5,527 nucleotides of DNA from an uncultured Collinsella sp. (GTDB taxonomy: Bacteria; Actinomycetota; Coriobacteriia; Coriobacteriales; Coriobacteriaceae): the NCBI GenBank assembly GCA_934643435.1, contig CAKUCJ010000101.1, positions 1 through 5,527 on the forward strand. Direction: 5' to 3'. The notes beneath the pieces are model-generated. The model did no database searches and had not been told where the DNA came from. It worked only from the letters and a program-made list of their open reading frames with translations. Below, in pieces: positions 1 to 5,527 of the stretch. The stretch's first letter is position 1. Each line of letters starts with the position of its first letter. The translations under genes were made by a program, and so were the position numbers.

Positions 1-1
1 C

Positions 2-709
2 CTCGAAAGCGAGGTACCGTCCTACCTCAGCGCCGAGATCTCAAAGATGACCAACGCCAACGAAGTTTTCGGTGCCCTCGCGCAAGGCTACTCCCGTTGG
101 GGAGATGTGCTGGCACAGTCGCACGTCTCGAGCGGCCCTGCCATGGCCGACGTGCTCGACAAGCTCATATCGCTCGAAATTGTCCAAAAACGTGCGCCCA
201 TCAACGACCCTACGAACAAGCGCAAGTCTGGCTACTTTGTAGTAGACCCGCTTTCGCTCTTTTACTATCGCTACGTCTTCCGCAACGCCTCCGCACGTCA
301 GTTACTCGACCCTGAGGTCTTTTATAATCGCCATATCTTCCAAGACTTTGAAGGAAACTACGTTCCACATATGTTCGAGGAGATCTGCCGCCAATACCTC
401 GTGCGACAGAACAGGGCCGGCAAGATCGAACCGGCTTTCGATGCCATAGGCAAGTACTGGTACGACGACCCCGCCAACAAAACAAGCGGCGAATTCGATG
501 TGGTAACGCAAGACCCTGAGGGCTACGCATTCTACGAAGCTAAGTTTCGCAAATCCCCCATCACGCAAAAGATGATTGACGAGGAAATCGCCCAAGTCGA
601 GGCAACGGGACTCAAGTGCCATCGCTACGGGTTCTTCTCCCGTTCTGGCTTTGAAGTTGACGGGGATGACAAAACCGTTCTTATCGACCTGCCACAGATG
701 TTCGAGTAG
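2..709 (+). CDS. AAA-type ATPase with DUF234 C-terminal domain (3' part; 5' end outside window)
   Basis: The reading frame is open from base 2, so the ATG at 47 is internal and only the last 235 residues are present; the P-loop ATPase core must lie upstream of the window. Residue numbers here count from the ATG at 47. Residues 8-48 form a winged helix (SSGPAMADVLDKLISLEIV resembles a recognition helix). They are followed by the family signature GYFVVDPLSLFYYRYVF, then a DUF234-type region with FEEICRQYL. The C-terminal part carries a PD-(D/E)XK-like pattern: GEFD (E149, D151) and, 13 residues later, E164-A-K166. This arrangement is typical of the ATPase_2/DUF234 family, which is multicopy in many gut bacteria and archaea and has no firm biochemical role; DNA binding or processing is inferred. 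Base composition is visibly poorer in GC than in the next gene, and codons such as TTA (302-304) occur that the next genes avoid, hinting at an accessory origin. Family call is confident; function is not. Confidence 0.85.
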   Translation, partial: LESEVPSYLSAEISKMTNANEVFGALAQGYSRWGDVLAQSHVSSGPAMADVLDKLISLEIVQKRAPINDPTNKRKSGYFVVDPLSLFYYRYVFRNASARQLLDPEVFYNRHIFQDFEGNYVPHMFEEICRQYLVRQNRAGKIEPAFDAIGKYWYDDPANKTSGEFDVVTQDPEGYAFYEAKFRKSPITQKMIDEEIAQVEATGLKCHRYGFFSRSGFEVDGDDKTVLIDLPQMFE

Positions 710-734
710 ACCAAGCAGCCAATCCCGTTAAAGT
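707..734 (+). promoter_or_regulatory. Putative promoter of the topoisomerase operon
   Basis: A -35-like TAGACC (707-712, overlapping the stop codon of the preceding gene) and a -10-like TAAAGT (729-734) are separated by 16 bases. Each matches 4 of 6 consensus positions. Transcription would start near 740, inside the LexA-like palindrome, which fits a repressible promoter, and would leave a leader of about 110 bases. The match is weak and was partly guided by the palindrome. Transcription from elsewhere in 710-850, or read-through from the gene before, remains possible. Confidence 0.3.
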
Positions 735-736
735 AG

Positions 737-750
737 CGAACGATTGTTCG
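737..750. promoter_or_regulatory. Putative LexA (SOS) box
   Basis: The sequence CGAAC-GATT-GTTCG is a perfect 5-base inverted repeat around a 4-base spacer. With the flanking bases (736-751) it matches the mycobacterial SOS box TCGAAC-N4-GTTCGA at 11 of 12 fixed positions, and it also resembles the Bacillus DinR/LexA box CGAAC-N4-GTTYG. It lies 100 bases before the start codon of the topoisomerase B subunit, in the only intergenic region that can drive the operon, and just downstream of the best -10 candidate. LexA bound here would block transcription until DNA damage triggers its RecA-dependent cleavage. LexA itself is not in the window, so its recognition sequence in this organism is unknown. 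Confidence 0.6.
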
Positions 751-838
751 ATGGATTTCGTGTTGGATGGAATCGCCCACGGGCTGGGCTATGCTACCTT
801 GACTATCTATACGACTTAAATGCACAAGAGGAAGCACC

Positions 839-845
839 AAGAGAG
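839..845 (+). promoter_or_regulatory. Probable ribosome binding site for the B subunit
   Basis: AAGAGAG ends 5 bases before the ATG at 851. It is a weak Shine-Dalgarno match but is at normal spacing. A better match, AAGAGGAA (826-833), is identical to the site used by the A subunit but sits 17 bases from the ATG. No ATG, GTG or TTG in this frame lies between it and 851, and a TGA at 800-802 closes the frame upstream, so ATG 851 is the only reasonable start. Confidence 0.5.
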
Positions 846-850
846 CGAGC

Positions 851-2848
851 ATGGCAAAAAACACCGCAAACTATGGTAACGACAGTATTCGTCAGCTCAA
901 AGACGAGGAACGCGTACGTCTGCGTCCCGCCGTCATCTTTGGCTCGGATGGACTCGACGGCTGCGCGCATGCCGCCTTCGAGATCCTGTCCAACGCCGTT
1001 GACGAGGCGCGCCAGGGCTACGGCAAGCTCATCACCCTTACCGCCTTTCGCGATGGCTCTATCCAGGTAGAGGACAATGGCCGTGGCTGCCCGCTCGACT
1101 GGAACCCCTCCGAGAAACGCTTTAACTGGGAGCTCGTCTTCTGCGAGCTCTACGCCGGCGGCAAGTACAACAACAACCAGGGCGGCGACTACGACTTCTC
1201 GCTCGGCACCAACGGCCTGGGCTCCTGCGCGACCCAGTACGCTTCCGAGTACATGGACGTCACCGTCTGGCGCGACGGCAACAAATACTCCCTGCACTTT
1301 AAGAAGGGCAAAGTCGTCGGCGCCAAGAAGAAGGCACTCGAGATTGAGCCCAGCGACGAGAACCGCACCGGCACCACCATCAAGTGGCGCCCCGATCTTG
1401 AGGTCTTTACCTCCATCAGCATTCCCCACGATTGGTATCGCGAGACCATGCGCCGCCAGGCCGTGGTCAACGCCAACGTGACCTTCCGCCTGCGTATTGA
1501 GGGCGACGATGGCGAGTTTTCCGAAGAGGATTTTTGCTACCCCAAGGGCATCGAGGACTACGTGCTCGAGAAGGTCGGTACCGACTACCTCACCGAGCCT
1601 TTCTTTATCGAGGCCGACCGTCGCGGTCGCGACCGCGAGGACCTGCCCGACTACAACGTAAAGATCACCGCGTGCATGTGCTTCTCGCGCACCTTCATGA
1701 TGCAGGAGTACTACCACAACTCGTCATGGCTCGAGAACGGCGGCTCGCCCGAAAAGGCGGCCCGCAGTGCTCTGACCAGCGCCATCGATGCCTACATTAA
1801 GCAACAGGGCAAGTACAACAAAAACGAGAGTGGCATTAAGTGGCAAGACGTCCAGGACTGCCTGGTGCTCGTGACCAACTGTTTCTCCACCCAGACGTCC
1901 TACGAAAACCAGACCAAGAAGGCCATCAACAACCGCTTTATCCAGCAGGCCATGACCGCCTTCTTTAAGGAGCGCCTCTCGACCTACCTGATCGAGAACA
2001 AAGACGCCGCCAACAAGATTCTGGAGCAGGTGCTCATCAACAAGCGCTCGCGCGAGAATGCCGAGAAGACGCGCCAGAGCATCAAGACCAACCTGCAGCA
2101 GAAGACCGACATGGCCAACCGCGTGCAGAAGTTCATCGATTGCCGCTCCAAGGACAAGAGCCGCCGCGAGATCTACATCGTAGAGGGCGACTCGGCAGCA
2201 GGCGCCATTCGCACCTCGCGCGATGCCGAGTTCCAGGGCGTTATGCCCGTCCGCGGCAAGATCCTCAACTGCCTGAAGGAGGACTACCCGCGCATCTTTA
2301 AGTCCGACATCATCATGGACCTCGTGCGCGTGCTGGGCTGCGGTGTGGAGATCAAGGACAAGCGCATCAAGAATCTTGGCGCCTTCGACCTGGACAACCT
2401 CAACTGGAACAAGGTCATCATCTGTACGGACGCCGACGTCGACGGTTATCACATCCGCACGCTCGTGCTCACCATGCTCTATCGCCTGGTGCCCACGCTT
2501 ATCGACGAGGGTTACGTGTATATCGCCGAGTCGCCGCTCTACGAGATCAACTGCAAAGAGAAAACCTACTTTGCTTACACCGAGCTCGAGAAGAACGGCA
2601 TCCTCAAGGAGATCGGCGACCAGAAGTGCTCGATCAACCGCTCCAAGGGTCTTGGTGAGAACGATCCGGACATGATGTGGCTCACCACTATGAACCCCGA
2701 GACGCGCCGCCTGATCAAGGTGGAGCCCGAGGACGTCACCAAGATGGAAACCATGTTCAACCTGTTGCTGGGCAACGACGAGGCGGGCCGCAAGCGCCAC
2801 ATCTCCGAGCACGGCAAGGAATACCTGGATCAGCTGGACCTGCAGTAG
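851..2848 (+). CDS. parE: DNA topoisomerase IIA subunit B (ParE/GyrB-like, topoisomerase IV type)
   Basis: ATPase and TOPRIM subunit of a cytoplasmic type IIA topoisomerase; it captures and drives the transported DNA segment and supplies metal-binding residues to the cleavage site. The GHKL ATPase covers about residues 20-215: catalytic-base Glu44 and Asn48 (EILSNAVDEA), Asp75 in DNGRG, GGKY at 103-106 and the lid motif GTNGLG at 119-124. The transducer domain (about 215-400) carries the QTK loop (Gln354-Lys356), which contacts the gamma-phosphate. TOPRIM (about 440-560) has EGDSA (Glu445), PVRGKILN (466-473) and DADVDG (Asp527, 529, 531), followed by the tail motif RSKGLGE (597-603). The length of 665 aa and absence of the 170-residue insertion of E. 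coli GyrB fit a ParE-sized protein. Oddities: GTNGLG replaces the usual GLHGVG, and Ser147 replaces the aminocoumarin-contact arginine. It is followed after 45 bases by the A subunit and is probably cotranscribed with it. Type II B subunit is certain; ParE rather than a second GyrB is inferred. Confidence 0.93.
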   Translation: MAKNTANYGNDSIRQLKDEERVRLRPAVIFGSDGLDGCAHAAFEILSNAVDEARQGYGKLITLTAFRDGSIQVEDNGRGCPLDWNPSEKRFNWELVFCELYAGGKYNNNQGGDYDFSLGTNGLGSCATQYASEYMDVTVWRDGNKYSLHFKKGKVVGAKKKALEIEPSDENRTGTTIKWRPDLEVFTSISIPHDWYRETMRRQAVVNANVTFRLRIEGDDGEFSEEDFCYPKGIEDYVLEKVGTDYLTEPFFIEADRRGRDREDLPDYNVKITACMCFSRTFMMQEYYHNSSWLENGGSPEKAARSALTSAIDAYIKQQGKYNKNESGIKWQDVQDCLVLVTNCFSTQTSYENQTKKAINNRFIQQAMTAFFKERLSTYLIENKDAANKILEQVLINKRSRENAEKTRQSIKTNLQQKTDMANRVQKFIDCRSKDKSRREIYIVEGDSAAGAIRTSRDAEFQGVMPVRGKILNCLKEDYPRIFKSDIIMDLVRVLGCGVEIKDKRIKNLGAFDLDNLNWNKVIICTDADVDGYHIRTLVLTMLYRLVPTLIDEGYVYIAESPLYEINCKEKTYFAYTELEKNGILKEIGDQKCSINRSKGLGENDPDMMWLTTMNPETRRLIKVEPEDVTKMETMFNLLLGNDEAGRKRHISEHGKEYLDQLDLQ

Positions 2849-2882
2849 CAGCAAATCGATAACGACGGCCCATAAGAAGTTC

Positions 2883-2890
2883 AAGAGGAA
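2883..2890 (+). promoter_or_regulatory. Ribosome binding site deciding the GTG start of the A subunit
   Basis: AAGAGGAA is a good Shine-Dalgarno sequence, with its GG ending 5 bases before the GTG at 2894. The next in-frame ATG is at residue 41, inside the conserved YMPYAMSV motif, so translation must begin upstream of it; the GTG with this site is the best choice. Confidence 0.7.
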
Positions 2891-2893
2891 ATC

Positions 2894-5134
2894 GTGGCAA
2901 AGAAGAAGACGAAGAACCAGCCAAAGAAAAAGCAGGTTAACGCCGATAACGTCATCGGCCTGCACTCCGAGGTCACCGACCAGCCGATCACGCAGACGCT
3001 CGAGGTCAACTACATGCCCTACGCCATGAGCGTCAATGTCTCGCGTGCGTTCCCCGAGATCGACGGCTTTAAGCCCTCGCACCGCAAGCTGCTCTACACC
3101 ATGTATAAGATGGGCCTGCTCAAGGGTGAGCGCCAGAAGAGCGCCAACATCGTAGGCCAGACCATGAAGCTTAACCCGCACGGCGATGCCGCGATCTACG
3201 AGACGATGGTGCGCCTGGCCACCGGCAACGAGGCGCTGCTCGCCCCCTTCGTGGAGTCGAAGGGCAACTTTGGCAAGTACTACTCGGGCGACCTGAGCTA
3301 CGCCGCCTCGCGTTATACCGAGGCCAAGCTCTCCCCCATCAGTGCCGAGATCTTCAAGGATATCGACAAGGACCCGGTCGACTTCATCGACAGCTACGAC
3401 GGCGCCATGAAGGAGCCGCGCCTGCTGCCCACCACGTTCCCCAACATCCTCGTCTCGGCCAACAAGGGCATCGGCGTCGCCATGGCGTCCGACATTTGCG
3501 GCTTTAACCTCAACGAGGTCTGCACCGCCACGATGCACTACCTCAAGGATCCCGACTGCGACTTGCTCGAGTACATGCCCATGCCCGACTTCTCGACCGG
3601 CGGTGAGATTATCTACCGCCGCGAGGAGATGGAAAAGATTGTCGAGACTGGCTTGGGCAGCTTCCAAATCCGCTCCCGCTGGCGCTGGATTCCCGAGGAG
3701 CGCATCATCGAGGTGTACGAGATTCCCTACACCACCAAGACCGATGTCATCATCGAGCGCATCGTCAAGCTCTCCAAGGAGGGCAAGGTCAAGGAGATCG
3801 CCGACATCCGTGACGAGACCGACCTTTCGGGCCTGCGCATCGCCATCGACCTTAAGCGTGGCGTCGATCCCGACAAGCTCATGGCCAAGCTCTATCGATC
3901 GACCACGCTGCAAGACTCGTTCTCGTGCAACTTTAACGTGCTGGTCGACGGCTATCCCCGCGTTATGGGCGTGCGCCAGATCCTGCACGAGTGGGTTGCG
4001 TGGCGCATTCAGTCCACGCGCCGCCGCATCAACTTTGACCTGGGCAAAAAGTCCGAGCGCCTGCACCTGCTGCACGGTCTTGAGGCAATCCTGCTCGACA
4101 TCGACAAAGCCATCGCCATCATCCGCGGCACCAAGCTCGAAGCAGAGGTCGTACCCAACCTTATGCGCGGCTTCGACATCGACGAGACCCAGGCCGAGTT
4201 TGTCGCCGAGCTTAAGCTCCGCAACATCAACGAGGAGTACATCCTCAACCGCACCAAGGACATCGCCAAGCTCGAGGGCGAAATCGCCGAGCTCGAGGAG
4301 ATCCTCTCCAGTGAGGAGAACATTAAGAAGGTCATCAGCGACGAGCTGGCCGCCGTCAACAAGAAGTACGTGATGCCGCGCCGCACGGGCAGGATCGAAC
4401 CCCATGAGGTTATCGAAGTGAGTCTGGAACCCGAGGTCGAGGAGTACCCGGTGACCATCATGCTCTCGCGCGACGGCTACCTCAAAAAGATGACCGACCG
4501 CGTGCTCAAGAAGGCTGCAACGCTCAAGTACAAGGACGGCGATAAACCCTTTATCGAGTTCCCGTCCTCCAACACGCACGAGCTTTTGGTGTTTACCAAC
4601 AAAAGCCAGGTGTACAAGTGCAAGGTTGCGGCGTTTGAGGACACCAAGTCGGCCCAGCTGGGCTCGTACCTGCCGACCGATCTTGAGATGGAACCCGACG
4701 AGAGCGTGATCTGGGTCATCGACCCCGAGGACTACAAGGCCGACGTGCTGTTTGTCTTTGAGAACGGCCGCGTGGTGCGCGTCGCACTCTCCGGATACGT
4801 CACCAAGACCAACCGTAAGCGCCTGAAGAACGCCATCTACGGCGGCAGCAAGCTGCTGTATGCCCAGGTGCTCAAGGAAGATCGCGACATTGCGCTGGTC
4901 TCGAGCGACTACCGCCTGATGAACTTCAACACCTCGCTGCTCAAGACTAAGACGACCACCAACACGCAGGGCGTCCAGGCCTTCACGGCCAAGAAGGGCC
5001 GCTCGGTCACCACCGTCGGCACAACCGAGGACATCCTCGGCGCCGGCGTCTCGGCCGAGAAGTTCACCGCGCAGAGTCTGCCCTCCGCCGGTGCCCTCAT
5101 GAAGGAAAACGACATGCCGAGCCTGTTTGACTAA
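2894..5134 (+). CDS. parC: DNA topoisomerase IIA subunit A (ParC/GyrA-like, topoisomerase IV type)
   Basis: DNA breakage-reunion subunit; it cuts both strands of one duplex through tyrosine-phosphate links so that another duplex can pass. It starts at GTG. The first 14 residues are lysine-rich and probably disordered. The winged-helix core (about 30-170) contains YAMSV, RAFPEIDGFKPSHR and NPHGDAAIYE, with catalytic Tyr141 in ASRYTEAKL. The tower follows, with TFPNILVSANKGIGVAMAS (181-199; Ile193 is the likely DNA-intercalating residue) and PDFSTGGEI (231-239). A coiled coil spans about 380-490. The C-terminal beta-pinwheel (about 510-746) shows repeated blade-like strands, for example TIMLSRDGYLKKM, ELLVFTNKSQVYKC and VLFVFENGRVVRV. 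No GyrA box (QRRGGKG type) is visible in the first blade, which argues against negative supercoiling and for a topoisomerase IV-like activity. The length of 746 aa is close to E. coli ParC (752 aa). Differences in the active centre and quinolone pocket are listed under findings. Its partner is the B subunit encoded 45 bases upstream. Confidence 0.93.
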   Translation: MAKKKTKNQPKKKQVNADNVIGLHSEVTDQPITQTLEVNYMPYAMSVNVSRAFPEIDGFKPSHRKLLYTMYKMGLLKGERQKSANIVGQTMKLNPHGDAAIYETMVRLATGNEALLAPFVESKGNFGKYYSGDLSYAASRYTEAKLSPISAEIFKDIDKDPVDFIDSYDGAMKEPRLLPTTFPNILVSANKGIGVAMASDICGFNLNEVCTATMHYLKDPDCDLLEYMPMPDFSTGGEIIYRREEMEKIVETGLGSFQIRSRWRWIPEERIIEVYEIPYTTKTDVIIERIVKLSKEGKVKEIADIRDETDLSGLRIAIDLKRGVDPDKLMAKLYRSTTLQDSFSCNFNVLVDGYPRVMGVRQILHEWVAWRIQSTRRRINFDLGKKSERLHLLHGLEAILLDIDKAIAIIRGTKLEAEVVPNLMRGFDIDETQAEFVAELKLRNINEEYILNRTKDIAKLEGEIAELEEILSSEENIKKVISDELAAVNKKYVMPRRTGRIEPHEVIEVSLEPEVEEYPVTIMLSRDGYLKKMTDRVLKKAATLKYKDGDKPFIEFPSSNTHELLVFTNKSQVYKCKVAAFEDTKSAQLGSYLPTDLEMEPDESVIWVIDPEDYKADVLFVFENGRVVRVALSGYVTKTNRKRLKNAIYGGSKLLYAQVLKEDRDIALVSSDYRLMNFNTSLLKTKTTTNTQGVQAFTAKKGRSVTTVGTTEDILGAGVSAEKFTAQSLPSAGALMKENDMPSLFD

Positions 5135-5173
5135 ACCAACGGCAGTCGAACTGGTCCAAGTTTGCAAAGCAAG

Positions 5174-5211
5174 GAGGCCCGGAACGTAGCAGTCCCTGCG
5201 CTCCGGGCCTC
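5174..5211. terminator. Hairpin terminator between convergent genes
   Basis: GAGGCCCGGA (5174-5183) pairs perfectly with TCCGGGCCTC (5202-5211). After one A/C mismatch the stem continues for 5 pairs (5185-5189 with 5196-5200, one of them G-U), closing on a 6-base loop. The hairpin begins 40 bases after the topoisomerase A stop codon and ends 23 bases from the stop of the minus-strand gene, so it can serve both. No T-run follows on the plus strand (CATGTGC). On the minus strand the following bases, CTTGCTTTGC, are only moderately T-rich. Termination is inferred from position and stem strength. Confidence 0.65.
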
Positions 5212-5233
5212 ATGTGCTACGGAAGGATAGCTC

Positions 5234-5527
5234 CTATAGACAAAATGCCGCATAAAGTGGAACAGACATAAGCCCATCATTCATTCCAAAGGGCTTAGTC
5301 GAAAGCCTGATTAGGCGCACGCCCGAATGGGTCTTTTTAAGCGAGGACAGGCTTCGAGATCTCGTATTCTCCCCCGCCTTAACCTCGATCGCAGACACGC
5401 ACCCCTGCCTCTCTACGACAAAGTCTATTTCCGCGCGATTATCTCGAGCCCAATAATGCAGTGGATAGCCAATGGCTGAAAGTTGTTGGGCAACGTAGTT
5501 TTCGGTAAGCGCACCCATGAATGTGCC
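5234..5527 (-). CDS. AAA-type ATPase with DUF4143 C-terminal domain (3' part; 5' end outside window)
   Basis: The minus-strand frame is open to the window edge (three further codons, G-T-F, precede the Met at 5516-5518), so this Met is internal and only the last 97 residues are seen. Numbered from that Met, GALTENYVAQQL (residues 2-13) is the hallmark of DUF4143. It is followed by the PD-(D/E)XK-like residues AEIDFVV (Glu30, Asp32) and AIEVKAG (Glu45, Lys47), and the typical closing strand VPLYAAFCL. In complete family members an N-terminal P-loop ATPase domain precedes this region and would lie beyond base 5527. Such proteins are multicopy in gut bacteria and poorly understood; some are suspected to act in DNA processing or defence. 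The last codon before the stop is CTA, which the topoisomerase genes avoid. It converges on the topoisomerase operon and is unlikely to be coregulated with it. Family call is confident from the motifs; function is unknown. Confidence 0.85.
   Translation of the reverse strand, partial: GTFMGALTENYVAQQLSAIGYPLHYWARDNRAEIDFVVERQGCVSAIEVKAGENTRSRSLSSLKKTHSGVRLIRLSTKPFGMNDGLMSVPLYAAFCL

Noticed and set aside
47..709. ATG at 47 as the true start of the first gene
   Set aside because: The frame is open upstream to the window edge, no ribosome binding site is evident, and family members carry an ATPase domain before this region, so the Met is internal.
799..804. TTGACT as a -35 box for the B-subunit gene
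   Set aside because: It is a good -35 match, but no -10-like sequence lies 16-18 bases downstream (821-828 reads TGCACAAG). The nearest AT-rich hexamer, TTAAAT at 816-821, leaves only an 11-base spacer.
803..1717. Minus-strand open frame of 304 aa opposite the B subunit
   Set aside because: Same codon register and same cause as the longer antisense frame; no domain and no ribosome binding site context.
851..2848. Assignment of the B subunit as the main gyrase GyrB
   Set aside because: The partner lacks a visible GyrA box, the ATP-lid motif is atypical, and no origin-region genes (dnaA, dnaN, recF) are nearby. This remains a judgement, not a proof.
5143..5153. Small inverted repeat CAGT-CGA-ACTG after the A-subunit stop codon
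   Set aside because: Four base pairs around a three-base loop is expected by chance; the hairpin at 5174-5211 is far stronger.
1724..5167. Very long minus-strand open frame (1147 aa) as a possible gene
   Set aside because: It is codon-registered exactly opposite two certain topoisomerase genes, and its product is rich in L, V, D, G and A as expected from reverse-complemented codons. It has no recognisable domain and is explained by missing TTA, CTA and TCA codons in the sense genes.

Overview
The window looks like part of an actinobacterial chromosome of the Coriobacteriia type, most likely Collinsella or a close relative. I infer this from the GC-rich, strongly third-position-biased codons of the two central genes, the near absence of TTA, CTA and TCA codons there, and the gene content. 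No rRNA or other marker is present to settle the taxon.

Layout: (1) positions 2-709, plus strand, hold the 3' part of an AAA-type ATPase gene with a winged helix and a DUF234 PD-(D/E)XK-like C-terminus. Its 5' end lies outside the window. (2) Positions 710-850 are a 141-base intergenic region with a near-perfect LexA (SOS) box at 737-750 and a plausible promoter just before it. (3) Positions 851-2848 and 2894-5134, plus strand and 45 bases apart, encode both subunits of a type IIA DNA topoisomerase: a GyrB/ParE-type ATPase-TOPRIM subunit (665 aa) and a GyrA/ParC-type cleavage subunit (746 aa). (4) Positions 5135-5233 hold a strong hairpin between convergent genes. (5) Positions 5234-5527, minus strand, hold the 3' part of a second ATPase gene, of the DUF4143 type, cut by the window edge.

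The two topoisomerase subunits should form an A2B2 enzyme that passes one DNA duplex through another using ATP. Subunit B lacks the large TOPRIM insertion of enterobacterial GyrB, and subunit A lacks a recognisable GyrA box. The pair is therefore better read as a topoisomerase IV-like enzyme (decatenation and relaxation) than as the main gyrase. Both subunits are divergent at well-studied positions: the Ser83-equivalent of the quinolone site is Ala, the Arg136-equivalent of the aminocoumarin site is Ser, the ATP-lid motif GLHGVG reads GTNGLG, and two residues of the cleavage centre differ. The LexA-like box suggests DNA-damage control of the operon.

I see no CRISPR array, tRNA, rRNA or insertion sequence. 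The most novel content is the divergent topoisomerase pair with its SOS-like control site and its two unrelated ATPase/nuclease-like neighbours.
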